The translations under genes and the position numbers were made by a program. 64,000 bases of DNA from Actinoplanes subtropicus. Its GTDB lineage: Bacteria; Actinomycetota; Actinomycetes; Mycobacteriales; Micromonosporaceae. Where the stretch lies: contig NZ_JOJL01000008.1 in assembly GCF_000721705.1 (NCBI RefSeq), positions 337,704 to 401,703 of the forward strand, read 5' to 3'. Below are positions 1-10,546 of the stretch, in pieces. The notes below the pieces were generated by a model. That model was given only the letters and a program-made list of their open reading frames with translations, ran no database searches and was not told the origin of the DNA. The stretch's first letter is position 1. The number at the start of each line of letters is the position of its first letter.

Positions 1-3000
1 ACTGGCCGGCACGGTCACGTACTGGCCGGCCGACAGCATGTTGTCGTTGTTGCCGTCGCCGAAGGTCGCCGGCAGCTTGATCGCCGCGCCGTCCACGTTC
101 ACGGTGCCGCCGGGCGTCCAGCCGGCCGACTTGAAGTCGTTCGCCTCGAGGCTGTAGCCCCAGCCGTCGGCGTCGGCCGCCGTGATGGCCGGGGTGGTCC
201 CGCCGGTGTATGTGCTGATGCCCTTGTTGTTGAGGCATCCCTTGGTGTCGTTGATCGAGCAGGTCAGCAGCGGCGAGAGCCGGAGGAGATCGATGCCCGA
301 CTGGTAGCCGGCCGACTTCGCGTTGATGCCGGTCATCGTGAAGGTGAGCGTGTGCACGCCCTGCGCGAGGGTCAGCGGCCCGCCGGTGGCGCTCTTGATC
401 ACCCCGAAGTCCCGGTAGACGGTCCGCATCGGATAGGGCGTGCTGTAGCCGTCGAACCCGGTGAGCAGCGACGTCTCGGTGCTCTTGCCCGAGTCCAGGG
501 TGATGTCCCAGATGCCGTCCGCGGTGCCGACCGACAGGTTCGCGCCGATGTCCCAGTTCCCGGTCGACGGGACGTCGAAGGACATCGTCAGGGTGTCGCC
601 CTTGGCCACCTTGCCGGTGGTACCGGTGTTGGCGAGCACCAGCTGGTAGCCGTCGCCGAAGTACATGCCGGCCGGGTTGCCCTGCTTGATCGCCACGGCG
701 CCGGTGCTGGTCTTCACCGCCGCGGCGGGCACCGTGGTCGTGGTGCCGTCGGTGTTCTTCGCCGTGCCGCCGGCGTACAGGGCGGTACCGTACACGAAGG
801 TCGGCGTGCTCGAACCGGCGTTGAACTCGTACGTCGTCTGCGGTGAGGTGGAGCCGGCCTGGTCGACGGCCTTGACGAAGAGCCGGTGCGGCCCCGGCGT
901 GGCGGGGGCGAAGACGATGCCGGCCGACCCGTTGACCACGACCGTTCCGGTCCCGGTGGCGTTGTCGGCCTTGGCGTAGTAGACGGTGGTCGCCTTGATC
1001 GCGGTGCCGGTGGCCCAGGCCGTGCCCTTGTTCCCGGCGTAGGTGACGTTGGCGAGGTCGCCGTCCATCGAGAACAGATAGCCCACGACGTTGTTGGTCT
1101 TGTCGTTGCTGATCTGGAAGGTGCCCTTGTCGGTGAAGTTGCCGCCCACGATCCTCGACGGGAACTGGGCGGAGTTCACGTTCGGCGCGGTGGGCGCGCT
1201 GGTGTCGACCGTGAACTTCTGGGCCGGGCCCCAGGCCGAGGCCCATAGCCCGTCCTGGTTCTTCGCGGTGACCATCCAGGTGTAGTTGCCGTCGGGGAGC
1301 TTCGGCGTCACCGTCCAGGACGAGCCGTGGATGCTGTACTTGGTCGAACCCGGGCCATAGCCGTACGCGACGAGCTTCCCGTTCTTGTCGAGCACGTGGT
1401 AATCGACCATCAGATTGCGTACGACGCCGTTGGGGAATTTGTTCGACGCGGTCCAGGACAGCGTGGGCGTCCCGGTGGTGGTCAGGGTCCGGCCCTGGTC
1501 GGCGACCGAGGGGAAGACGTGCTGCTTGCCGTTGTCCGGGTCGACGGTCGGCCGGTAGCTGTAGTTGACCGACAGCCGCGCGCCGCCCTTGTAGCCGAGC
1601 TGCTTCCAGTCGTACTTGTCGCCCTCGTCCTTCGCCATGACCAGGAAGTTCGTGCTGCTCGCCTTCGCGCCCGCGGCCGCGTTGACCTGGCCGGTCACGG
1701 TGAACTTGAAGGTCGGCGGGGTGACGTGCACCTTCGAGGTGCCGCAGCTGAGCTCCTCGCTGTTCACCGTGCTCTGCAGCGCGCCCTTGGCCGGCTGCTT
1801 CGACCAGGACAGGTGCGAGGAGTCCCAGCCGGCGATCGAACCGGCCGCGTACACCTGCGCCGCGGTGTTGCTGCAGGAGGCGGCCCACCGGTTGGTGATG
1901 TAGAGGTAGGCGCTCTGCACGATCGCGCCTTTGATGCCCGACGTGTTCATCTGGTAGTACGTGCGGGCGACCTCGCCCGCACCGCCGTACTCCGGCCAGT
2001 TGTCGTAGCCGATCCGGGCGCTGTAGGAGCCGCTGGTCGCGGTGGAGTTGTAGACGTTCCACCCGTTGCTCGAGATCCGCGCCCACTTCATCTGGCTCGG
2101 GTTGCCCGTCCACGCCGACCAGTCGGGGTCCACGTACACCGGGTATCTGGTGGTTTTCGCGGTGAGCAGGCCCTGATCGAGGCTGAGCGTCTGCTTGCCG
2201 GAGCCGATGCCGACCTTCACCTGCGCGCGGTGACCGCCGGGCTGCTCGGCGCCGGCCAGGCTGTGTGGCGTGCCCGCGTTCGCCGCCGGGCTGCTGTCCC
2301 ACATGAGTGCCGGGTTGGCCTGGAACACCTTCCCCCCGCTGAGCGCGTCCGTGGCCTCGGCACCTCCCCCCGGCAACTGGGCGGCCCGCACGTGGGTCCC
2401 GGCCAGCCCGAGGTCGAGCTGCCGTACGTCGGACCGCGCCGCGGCCCGCGCCGTCTTGACCACGAAGATCGACGAGTAGCCGGTCGCACTCGCGGTCACC
2501 CGCAGGTCGACACCGGGCAGGACCTCGGCGTACGTGGCGGTATCGCCCGACACCGTGGGCTTCGGCAGCTTGGTGCGCCAGGTGAAGCGCAGGGCGTCCG
2601 CGCCGTTCTTCAGGGTGACCAGGCTGGTGCTGCCGCCCGCGCCGAACGACACGCTCGCCAGCGCGGCCTTCGGACCGTACGTGCCGTCGGCGTGCTTGAC
2701 CAGGCTGGGGTCGACCGGAACCCACTTGCCGTGCTGCCGCACCCGGTCCGGGCTGGTCGAGTAGGTGGTGGTGAGCGAGCCGTTCGGGTTCGCCACGGTG
2801 GTGGAGTACTCGTCGGTGAGCGCGCCGACCGCGACGGCCGACCCGGTCTTCGCCGCCTTCGCCACGGCCGCCGTGATGTCGGTCTTGTTTGAATTACCGG
2901 GCTTCCCGGCTGGCGCGACGCTCGTGTCCGGTGTGGACACCGGCGGCTGCGCGGGCGGTGGCGTGGCGACGGGGCCGGGGGTCTCCGCGTGGGCGGGCGT

Positions 3001-3096
3001 GCTCAGGCCGAGCGCGCCGGCGGTCGTGAGCGCGGTGAGGGCCGCCGCCCAGACCGGGCCGCGTGGTCGTCCACGCGGCGGCAGATGTGGGGTCAT
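1..3096 (-). CDS. Secreted DNRLRE-domain surface protein (3' end outside window)
   Basis: The minus-strand frame is open from the ATG at 3096 to the window edge (1032 codons), so the C-terminus is missing. The N-terminus is a signal peptide: Arg/Pro-rich start, Ala/Leu core, cleavage near AHA-ET at about residue 33, then a Pro/Thr linker. Residues about 320-510 (ending YSYRPT) look like a DNRLRE beta domain; fibronectin-like and carbohydrate-binding-like beta domains rich in Thr, Gly and Tyr follow. A GGGAAGG Shine-Dalgarno lies just before the start. It diverges from the RHS gene across about 200 bp. Pairs of this kind are common in actinomycetes and suggest a cell-surface or RHS-associated structural role; that role is inference. 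The start is well supported; the domain assignment is from recall of the family, not a search. Confidence 0.8.
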   Translation of the reverse strand, partial: MTPHLPPRGRPRGPVWAAALTALTTAGALGLSTPAHAETPGPVATPPPAQPPVSTPDTSVAPAGKPGNSNKTDITAAVAKAAKTGSAVAVGALTDEYSTTVANPNGSLTTTYSTSPDRVRQHGKWVPVDPSLVKHADGTYGPKAALASVSFGAGGSTSLVTLKNGADALRFTWRTKLPKPTVSGDTATYAEVLPGVDLRVTASATGYSSIFVVKTARAAARSDVRQLDLGLAGTHVRAAQLPGGGAEATDALSGGKVFQANPALMWDSSPAANAGTPHSLAGAEQPGGHRAQVKVGIGSGKQTLSLDQGLLTAKTTRYPVYVDPDWSAWTGNPSQMKWARISSNGWNVYNSTATSGSYSARIGYDNWPEYGGAGEVARTYYQMNTSGIKGAIVQSAYLYITNRWAASCSNTAAQVYAAGSIAGWDSSHLSWSKQPAKGALQSTVNSEELSCGTSKVHVTPPTFKFTVTGQVNAAAGAKASSTNFLVMAKDEGDKYDWKQLGYKGGARLSVNYSYRPTVDPDNGKQHVFPSVADQGRTLTTTGTPTLSWTASNKFPNGVVRNLMVDYHVLDKNGKLVAYGYGPGSTKYSIHGSSWTVTPKLPDGNYTWMVTAKNQDGLWASAWGPAQKFTVDTSAPTAPNVNSAQFPSRIVGGNFTDKGTFQISNDKTNNVVGYLFSMDGDLANVTYAGNKGTAWATGTAIKATTVYYAKADNATGTGTVVVNGSAGIVFAPATPGPHRLFVKAVDQAGSTSPQTTYEFNAGSSTPTFVYGTALYAGGTAKNTDGTTTTVPAAAVKTSTGAVAIKQGNPAGMYFGDGYQLVLANTGTTGKVAKGDTLTMSFDVPSTGNWDIGANLSVGTADGIWDITLDSGKSTETSLLTGFDGYSTPYPMRTVYRDFGVIKSATGGPLTLAQGVHTLTFTMTGINAKSAGYQSGIDLLRLSPLLTCSINDTKGCLNNKGISTYTGGTTPAITAADADGWGYSLEANDFKSAGWTPGGTVNVDGAAIKLPATFGDGNNDNMLSAGQYVTVPAS

Positions 3097-3300
3097 GGTC
3101 ACCTTCCCGTTTGGGATCCTGATCTTCGTCAGGCGACGCCATTGTGGAACCGCCACGGGCTTTTCTCGACCCCGTCCGGGTACAGACAGATCGCGATCGC
3201 TGGCCTATCCTCCGGTCTGGAAGGTCGACGATCTTCCATTCATCACTCACTCGGCGGCCCACCCTCGGCCGCCGGGTGATCACGGGGGAGGGTCCACCTG
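3097..3300. promoter_or_regulatory. Divergent promoter region between DNRLRE and RHS genes
   Basis: This 204-bp gap separates the divergent starts at 3096 and 3301 and must hold both promoters. A GGGGGAGGG ribosome-binding site precedes the RHS ATG. The part near 3185-3250 is AT-richer than its surroundings, as expected for promoters, but I cannot place -10/-35 boxes with confidence. Confidence 0.4.
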
Positions 3301-6300
3301 ATGCTGTCCAAAAACAGGCTGGCGGCAGCGGCGCTCGCCGCGCTGCTCGTCCCGTCGGTCATGAGCGTCACGCCGGCCCAGGCGGCGCCGAAAGACAAGG
3401 GCTTCTCGGACCCGGCCCCGCTGAAGCGGGTCGCCCTCACCGGCGGCAGGACGAAACGAGCCGCGCCGCCACGGAAGTCGTACCCGAAGTTCGACCCGGC
3501 CGGCCACGCGGCTCTGCCGGGCGCGCAGGACGCCACGGTCCGACTGACCGCCAAGACGGCCGCACGCGTCGGCGATTCCCCCATCTCGCTCGCCCGCGCG
3601 GCCGGCGGCGCGAGCCCCGATGCGGTACACGTCACGACGCTGAGCCAGCAGGCGGCCCGTACGGCCGGCGTCCATGGTGTGCTTTTCAGCCTGCGCGGCT
3701 CGGGCGGCGGCGACGTCAGCGTCACGGTCGACGACTCGCGCTTCCGCAACGCCTACGGCGGCGGGTTCGCCTCCCGCCTGCACCTTGTTCGCCTGCCCTC
3801 GTGCGTGTTGTCGAGCCCCCAACTGCCGCAGTGCCAACGGCAGACACCGGTCAGCACCCAGGCGACCGCCCCGCTCTCGGCCCGGGTGGCCCTTGCCGCG
3901 GACAACTCGACGACCGTCCTGGCGGCCACATCGGGCGGCTCCGGGTCGGGCGGCTCCTACTCGGCCACCAGCCTCGCGCCCGGCGGATCGTGGTCGACCG
4001 GCGGCAACACCGGCTCCTTCACCTACAGCTACCCGATCGCGGTGCCGCCGGCCATCGGCGGCGGCGCCCCGACCCTCGACCTCGGCTACGACTCGGCGAC
4101 ACAGGACGCGCGCACCGAGGGGACCAACGACCAGTCGTCCTGGCTGGGTGACGGCTGGGACGTCGCCGACAGCTTCATCGAGCGCACCTACCAGGCCTGC
4201 GACGACGTCAAGGACTCCGGCGAACCGGCCGGCGGCGGCGACACCTGCTGGGCCGGTCAACTGCTGACCATGTCGCTCAACGGGGCGTCGACCTCGATCG
4301 TCTACGACGACGACACCAAGACGTTCCACAGCTCGGCCGACACGTCGACCACCAAGATCGAGAAGCTGTCCGGCGCTACGAACGGGACCGCGAACGGCGA
4401 GTACTTCCGGGTCACCGAGAACGGCGTGCAGTACTACTTCGGCCTGAACCGGCTTCCGGGCTGGTCGACCGGCGCCGCGGAGACCGGCTCCGCGTGGACG
4501 GTGCCGGTCTACCGCGCGCACGCCGGCGTCGGCGATTGCCCGGACGGTGCCTTCGCCGCCACCGCGTGCACCCTGGGCTACCGGTTCAACCTCGACTACG
4601 TCGTCGACACGCACGGCAACGCGACCGCCTACTACTACTCGCCGGAGACGGGTTACTACGGCGCCGACGACAAGAACGACGCGGTCGCGTACACCCGTGG
4701 CGGCACGCTCGACCACATCGACTACGGCATGACGGCGTCGACGGTCTACTCGGCCGCGCCCGAGCAGATCAAGTTCGACGTCACCGAGCGCTGCACCGTC
4801 GGCGAGCCGGCCGGGAACACGTGCACGGATGCCCAGTTCACCAGCGGCCATCCGGAGTACTGGCCGGACGTCCCGGTCGACATGAACTGCACGAAGGGCG
4901 CCGACTGCACCAATCACGGCCCCACCTTCTGGTCCCGCCGAGCGCTCGCGTCGATCACCACGCAGGTCCGGGTCGGCGGCGCCTACCAGCAGGTCGACCG
5001 CTACGACTTCACCCACTCGTTCCCGGACAACGGGGACAGCGCGCCCACGCTCTGGCTCGAGTCGATCAAGCACACCGGTCTGGACCGGCTCGGCGGTGCC
5101 GCGGCCGACGCGTCGACGCCCGCCGTGGTCTTCTACCCGGGGCAGCTGCCGAACCGGGTCGGAACCGTGCCCGGCCTGCCGAGGATGTACCACAACCGGA
5201 TCACGACGGTGGTCTCCGAGACCGGCGCCGAGACCGACGTCGTCTACCGGACGCCCGACTGCGGCGACCTGCCGGCCAGCGACCTGACCGACGCGAGCGA
5301 CGCGAAGGCCCAGGCGTACGCGTCGGACAACAAGACCGCCTGTTTCCCGGTGTACTGGATCCCCGAGGCCCAGCCCCGGCCGCTGATCGACTGGTTCTAC
5401 ACGCACCCGGTCGCCTCGGTCACCACCCTCGACCCGAACAACCACTATCAGGACGGCAGCTCGCCACACCTGATCACCGAGTACGCCTACCAGGGCACGC
5501 CCGGCTGGCACTACGACGACAACGAGACCGTCAAGGCCAAGAACCGCACCTGGGGACAGTTCCGCGGCTACCCCGAGGTCGACATCCGGACCGGCGACCC
5601 GGCGGTCTTCCACTACACCGACGGCACGCAGGTCTTCGACCGCAGGACGCTCACGAAGAACTACTACTTCCTCGGCATGGACGGCGACACGCTGCCGAAC
5701 GGCCAGAAGCGGCCCAACCACCCGCTGACCAGCACCGACGGCACGATCACCGCCGACGACTCGGGAGTGCTGGCCGGGCAGCTCTTCGAATCGGTGACCT
5801 ACACCGGCGACGGCGGCACGATCAACAGCAGCACGGTGACCGTACCGACGATCATCGGGCCCACCGCGTCCCGCGCCCGCACCGGACTGCCCGCCCTCAC
5901 CGCGCAGATGGTCCGTACCGCGCGGACCGTGACCCGCCAGGCCGTATCGACGGGCTGGCGGCGCACCGAGACCGACACCTTCTACAACCGCACCCTCGGG
6001 CAGAGCACCACCGGCATGCCGGTGCAGACGGCCGACCTGGGCGAGTCCGGCGCGGCCGGCAACGCCGCACACTGCACCTTCCACCGCTACCTCGACGGCA
6101 AGACCGCCACCCTGGTCGAGCCCGCCGAGGTGATCACCACCGACCAGAAGTGCGACACCGCCGGCGCCCAGCCCTCCGGCACGCTGCTCTCCGACCTGCG
6201 CACCTCCTACGACGGCAACGCCTTCGCCTACAACAACGACGGGCAGAGCAACCCCGCGCTGCCCACCGTCGGCAACGCGACGCTCGACCAACAGGCGTCG

Positions 6301-9300
6301 GCCGCGAGCGGCACGACGGCCTCGGCCTTCGTCGACCTCACCAGGAAGACGTACGACGGCTACGGCCGGGTCGTCTCGACGATCCGGACGCCCAGCTCGA
6401 CCACGCCGGACGGCAAGGCGAGCATCGCGCAGAGCACCTACACCCGGCTCACGCCGAGCAGCGGTGCGCTGCCCGGTGCGGCCGTGCAGATCACCCAGGT
6501 CACCGCGGGCGTCGACTGCTCCGCCGTCACGACGTCGAGCAAGGACTGCCAACTGAGCTCGACCACCCTGGACGCGGCGCGGCAGAAGCCGATCGCGGAG
6601 ACCAGCGTCTCCGGCGGCCTGACCTCGATGACCTACGACGCGCTCGGCCGGCTCACCGCGGTGTGGCTGCCGAACAAGAGCATGGCCGCCAAGGCGCCGG
6701 CGAACATGACCTACACGTACGCGCCGTCGAACACCGGGCCGTCGATCGTCACCACCAGCACGCTGCGCGACGACGGCGGCTACAACGTCTCCAAGGCGCT
6801 CAGCGACGCCATGCTGCGCGAGCTCGAGAAGCAGGCCGTCGGCGAGAACGGCAGCACCGCGGTCACCGACACCCAGTACGACTCGCACGGCTGGACCGTG
6901 CTCATCAACAACGCCTACGCCGTGTCCGGTGACCCGCGCGACGCGCTGATCTCCGATCACCTGTCGCAGGTGTCGATCCCGTCCACCACGGCGACCGACC
7001 ACGATGCGATGGGCCGCGTCACCCAGTCGACCGATGAGCACAACGGGGCGGCCATCCGGTACACGCGGACCGCCTACACCGGGGACACGACGACGGTCCT
7101 GCCGCCGGCCGGCGGCGTCGCGACCACCACCACCGTCAACGGCCGCGGCCAGACCGTCGGCCTCGCCCAGTACACCTCGCCGCCGACGATGAGCGGCACG
7201 CTCAGCGCCGGCTTCACCGCGAGCGGCGGCGCCCGCCAGACGATCGCGTACACCTACACGGCCGACGGCAAGCAATCGACGGTCACCGGGCCCGACGGCT
7301 CGGTCTGGGGCTACGGCTACGACCTGCTCGGTCGCCAGACGTCACACACCGACCCGGACAGCGGGACGAGCTACACCGGATACGACGACGCCGGCCGCGT
7401 CACCGCGACCAAGGACGCCCGCGGTGTCGAACTCGATTACACCTACGACCTGCTCGGCCGCAAGCTGACCGCCGTCGACAAGGCCAAGAGCAATTTCCAG
7501 TTCGCGTCCTGGACGTACGACACGCTCAAGATCGGCAAACCCACCTCCTCCACCCGGTACGTCTCCGGCGTGACCGGCGGCTACACCGTGGCCGTCACCG
7601 GCTACTCGGCCCTGGGCAACCCGATGGGCTCCACCGTCACCCTGCCGAGCGTCGAGCGCCCGCTGCCGTCGTCCTACTCGACCGGATACGCCTACACGGG
7701 TACCACCGAGGCGCTCGCGCAGCAGAGCGACCCGGCGGCCGGCAACCTGCCCGGCGAGACCATCACCTACACCCATGACGCTCTCGGCGCGGCGACCAGG
7801 ACCTCGGGTGTGGATCTGTACGTGGCCGACACCACGTACACCGACTTCGCCCAGCTCTCCAAGGTCCTGATGGGCGACTCCGCCGACCAGGCCGCGGTGC
7901 TCTACACCTACGACGAGGAGACGCTGCGCCTGACCGGCCGCGAGATCCAGCGCAGCCAGGGCATCGGGCCGACGGTCGACGACACCACCTACAGCTACGA
8001 CCCGGCCGGCAACCCGCTCGCGGTCACCGACAAGCAGTCCGAGACCGGCAACACCGTCACCGACGTCCAGTGCTATCGCTACAACGGCCTCGCCCGGCTC
8101 GCCGAGGCTTGGACGGCCGCGGACTCCTGCCCCGCGGCGGGAACCGGGCCGGCGGCCACGGCGGTCTCCTCGGGCCCAGGGTCTTATTGGCAGTCGTACG
8201 GCTACGACTCCGTCGGCGACCGCACCTCGCTCACCGACCACTCCACCGCGGGCGGGACCGATGTCTCCGCCTCGTACACCAACGGCTGCAGCAGCGGATG
8301 CAACCGTACGGGCGCGCAGCCGCACACTCTCACCGCCACGACGGGCGGCGCCGACCCGGCCAAGTTCGTCTACGACGTGGCCGGCAACCTGCTCACCCGG
8401 ACCGCCACGAGCGGCAACGGGCAGAACCTGAAGTGGGACGACGAGGGCCACCTCGCCCAGGTCGACACCACCGGCAGCACCCCGACGACGACCAAGTACC
8501 TGTACGACGCCGACGGCAACCAGCTGATCCGGCGCGACCCGGGCCGGACCACCCTCTTCGCCGGCGACACCCAAGTGGTGATCAACACCGCCGTGAGCCC
8601 GGCGGTCGTCCTCGGCGCGGTCCGCACCTACCAGCACGGCGGCACCGGCGCGGCCGTCGCCGAGCGGTCCACGCTGCCCGGCGGCGGCACCGACTACCTG
8701 TTCAACGACGCGCGTGGCACCGCCAACCTGGCGATGGACACCACGACCCAGGCGCTGTCCCGTCAGCAGTACAAGCCGTACGGTCAGGTGCGGGCCAGCA
8801 GCAACACCACCGCCTGGCCCGACCTGACGCACGGGTACCTCGGCGTGCCGCAGGACCTGGGCACGGGCTACGCGGACACCGGCGCCCGCAAGTACGACCC
8901 GGCGCTCGGCCGGTTCATCAGCCCCGACCCGGTGCTCGAGACCACCGACCCGAACCAGCTGGGCGGGTACACCTACGCCGGCGACAACCCGATCTCCCAC
9001 TCGGACCCCAGCGGGCTCTGCGATCCCGACATCTGCGCTCCCCAGCTGGACCACACCGGAAGCGGCTCCGGCGGGGATGACGAACACACCACCAAGAACG
9101 GCAAGAAGGTCCCGGTCGTCAACGCGGGCAGCACCGGACACGCACCGCTCACCATGTCGGGACACACCTATGTCGACCAGAACGGCATCCCGCACGTCAC
9201 CATGCAGGCGCCGGGGAAGAACGCCGGTGTCGTCGCGTTCCTCAACCAGCAGCTGACCGCGAGCGGCGAGTACTACGACCCGTCGACCGGGAACGGATCC

Positions 9301-9939
9301 ATGTACCTGGAACAGAACGAGGACAATCCGGCCATGGGGAAGGGACTGGTCCGCCTCGGCGACGGCAAGCTGGTGCCGCGCGGCACCACCGCGGACTCCA
9401 TCAAGGTCTCCTGGGTCAACGGCCGGATGGTCAGCGTGGACAGCGTCGATTTCACCGCGACCGACACCGCCTACAGCGATGCGCGCGGCGCCGCGAACGC
9501 GAACACGATGAAGAACAAGATGGATGTCAACGGCAAGGGCCAGGCCGGGAGCGCCGTCTATGTCGCCAAGTCCGACGCCGAGGCGGCCGACATGTACGAG
9601 CGGGTCAAGGACGTGCCGAACGCGCGGGTCGTCAACCCGACCACCGGGTGGGACTCCGGCGAGGTCTACAGCGACACCCATCTCGCCGCGCTGCGTGGGC
9701 TCGGGCTCAAGGAGACGCCGCCACGGACGGCTACCGGCGAGGTCGAGGGCGGCGGCGGAGGCCGCGCGGCCGGCGCGGCCGGGGCCCTGTCCCTGGTGGG
9801 CGACCTTTACCAGGCGTACAAGTTCGGGCATGCGCTCGGGTCGAAGGATCCGCGCGAGATGGATAGTTTCATGTGCGGCTTCACCGGGCTTCCCGTCTAC
9901 TGCGCTCAGGCGAACGGTGTCGGGGCGGCCGTTGCGTAA
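3301..9939 (+). CDS. Secreted RHS/YD-repeat protein with variable C-terminal tip
   Basis: A 2212-aa RHS-family protein. Residues 1-29 form a Sec signal peptide ending TPAQA-AP. A YD-repeat shell with many YDLLGR- and YDAxGR-type repeats runs from about residue 1100 to 1870, and the RHS core-associated motif (ARKYDPALGRFISPDP, about 1862-1877) ends at DPSGL near 1905. The 306-residue tail after the core is unlike the shell and I do not recognise it; it has a Gly-rich linker (about 2142-2160) and a Cys-containing end. In RHS proteins this position carries a toxin released from the beta-cocoon. The next gene is small and acidic, as immunity genes often are. A strong GGGGGAGGG site decides the start. 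The toxin role is inference; the RHS assignment is firm. Confidence 0.93.
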   Translation: MLSKNRLAAAALAALLVPSVMSVTPAQAAPKDKGFSDPAPLKRVALTGGRTKRAAPPRKSYPKFDPAGHAALPGAQDATVRLTAKTAARVGDSPISLARAAGGASPDAVHVTTLSQQAARTAGVHGVLFSLRGSGGGDVSVTVDDSRFRNAYGGGFASRLHLVRLPSCVLSSPQLPQCQRQTPVSTQATAPLSARVALAADNSTTVLAATSGGSGSGGSYSATSLAPGGSWSTGGNTGSFTYSYPIAVPPAIGGGAPTLDLGYDSATQDARTEGTNDQSSWLGDGWDVADSFIERTYQACDDVKDSGEPAGGGDTCWAGQLLTMSLNGASTSIVYDDDTKTFHSSADTSTTKIEKLSGATNGTANGEYFRVTENGVQYYFGLNRLPGWSTGAAETGSAWTVPVYRAHAGVGDCPDGAFAATACTLGYRFNLDYVVDTHGNATAYYYSPETGYYGADDKNDAVAYTRGGTLDHIDYGMTASTVYSAAPEQIKFDVTERCTVGEPAGNTCTDAQFTSGHPEYWPDVPVDMNCTKGADCTNHGPTFWSRRALASITTQVRVGGAYQQVDRYDFTHSFPDNGDSAPTLWLESIKHTGLDRLGGAAADASTPAVVFYPGQLPNRVGTVPGLPRMYHNRITTVVSETGAETDVVYRTPDCGDLPASDLTDASDAKAQAYASDNKTACFPVYWIPEAQPRPLIDWFYTHPVASVTTLDPNNHYQDGSSPHLITEYAYQGTPGWHYDDNETVKAKNRTWGQFRGYPEVDIRTGDPAVFHYTDGTQVFDRRTLTKNYYFLGMDGDTLPNGQKRPNHPLTSTDGTITADDSGVLAGQLFESVTYTGDGGTINSSTVTVPTIIGPTASRARTGLPALTAQMVRTARTVTRQAVSTGWRRTETDTFYNRTLGQSTTGMPVQTADLGESGAAGNAAHCTFHRYLDGKTATLVEPAEVITTDQKCDTAGAQPSGTLLSDLRTSYDGNAFAYNNDGQSNPALPTVGNATLDQQASAASGTTASAFVDLTRKTYDGYGRVVSTIRTPSSTTPDGKASIAQSTYTRLTPSSGALPGAAVQITQVTAGVDCSAVTTSSKDCQLSSTTLDAARQKPIAETSVSGGLTSMTYDALGRLTAVWLPNKSMAAKAPANMTYTYAPSNTGPSIVTTSTLRDDGGYNVSKALSDAMLRELEKQAVGENGSTAVTDTQYDSHGWTVLINNAYAVSGDPRDALISDHLSQVSIPSTTATDHDAMGRVTQSTDEHNGAAIRYTRTAYTGDTTTVLPPAGGVATTTTVNGRGQTVGLAQYTSPPTMSGTLSAGFTASGGARQTIAYTYTADGKQSTVTGPDGSVWGYGYDLLGRQTSHTDPDSGTSYTGYDDAGRVTATKDARGVELDYTYDLLGRKLTAVDKAKSNFQFASWTYDTLKIGKPTSSTRYVSGVTGGYTVAVTGYSALGNPMGSTVTLPSVERPLPSSYSTGYAYTGTTEALAQQSDPAAGNLPGETITYTHDALGAATRTSGVDLYVADTTYTDFAQLSKVLMGDSADQAAVLYTYDEETLRLTGREIQRSQGIGPTVDDTTYSYDPAGNPLAVTDKQSETGNTVTDVQCYRYNGLARLAEAWTAADSCPAAGTGPAATAVSSGPGSYWQSYGYDSVGDRTSLTDHSTAGGTDVSASYTNGCSSGCNRTGAQPHTLTATTGGADPAKFVYDVAGNLLTRTATSGNGQNLKWDDEGHLAQVDTTGSTPTTTKYLYDADGNQLIRRDPGRTTLFAGDTQVVINTAVSPAVVLGAVRTYQHGGTGAAVAERSTLPGGGTDYLFNDARGTANLAMDTTTQALSRQQYKPYGQVRASSNTTAWPDLTHGYLGVPQDLGTGYADTGARKYDPALGRFISPDPVLETTDPNQLGGYTYAGDNPISHSDPSGLCDPDICAPQLDHTGSGSGGDDEHTTKNGKKVPVVNAGSTGHAPLTMSGHTYVDQNGIPHVTMQAPGKNAGVVAFLNQQLTASGEYYDPSTGNGSMYLEQNEDNPAMGKGLVRLGDGKLVPRGTTADSIKVSWVNGRMVSVDSVDFTATDTAYSDARGAANANTMKNKMDVNGKGQAGSAVYVAKSDAEAADMYERVKDVPNARVVNPTTGWDSGEVYSDTHLAALRGLGLKETPPRTATGEVEGGGGGRAAGAAGALSLVGDLYQAYKFGHALGSKDPREMDSFMCGFTGLPVYCAQANGVGAAVA

Positions 9940-9973
9940 GGTAATTGCTGGATCAACGAGCGGGAACGACACC

Positions 9974-10447
9974 ATGGGACTGGATCTCACCTGGGCCGAC
10001 GCGGCCGCGGTGATGCGCCGACGGGACGAGTGCTGGGAGGCTGGCGGGGAGTGTGACCACCAGCCGAGCTGCCGGGACGACGTCGAACCCTTTCCGGAGG
10101 AAATCGAGTTCCCGTACCGGCAGCTCGACGACGTCGCGAAGATCATGGAGCGGCTCGGGATGGGTTACGAGGGCGCGATCCTGCCCGACGAGGTGTTCTC
10201 CGAGAGCGAGATGCGGGAAGAGGCATGGCGCTGGCAGCGGCTTCCGGGAAAAACCGGGATCGCGCTGTTCAAACTCCGGTCGAACGACCGGTGGCTGGTG
10301 ACCGTGCCGGAGATCGACGAAGCGCTGGCCGCCTACGCCGCGGTGCCGGAGCGCGAGCGGGCCGAGCTCGAGACCGGCAAGAAGTGGGCGGCGTGGATCG
10401 AGTGGCTGCGGCAGTCGCGGCAGCACGGGGGGTTCGAGGTCGAGTGA
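9974..10447 (+). CDS. Small acidic protein, candidate immunity partner of the RHS tip
   Basis: A 157-aa soluble protein with no signal peptide and many Glu/Asp residues (for example PFPEEIEFPYRQLDD and ERERAELETGKKWAAW). It starts 34 bp after the RHS stop on the same strand. I do not recognise the family. Size, acidity and position directly behind the polymorphic RHS tip are what is expected of a cognate immunity protein, but that is inference from context. The frame is open well upstream of the ATG at 9974; that ATG was chosen because it clears the RHS gene, although its ribosome-binding site (GAGCGGG) is weak. Confidence 0.7.
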   Translation: MGLDLTWADAAAVMRRRDECWEAGGECDHQPSCRDDVEPFPEEIEFPYRQLDDVAKIMERLGMGYEGAILPDEVFSESEMREEAWRWQRLPGKTGIALFKLRSNDRWLVTVPEIDEALAAYAAVPERERAELETGKKWAAWIEWLRQSRQHGGFEVE

Positions 10448-10546
10448 CCGGCCCGCCGCCGGTCACACCCGGATGCGGAGCACCGCGGCCATCAGGCACG
10501 GCCACGGAGCCTACGACAGGTTGCCTCGATCGCCGACAATTCCAGT

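Noticed and set aside
3280..7275. Long minus-strand open frame opposite the RHS gene (1331 codons)
   Set aside because: Arg/Val/Gly-rich with no recognisable domain; it mirrors the RHS coding strand and is a shadow caused by high third-position GC.
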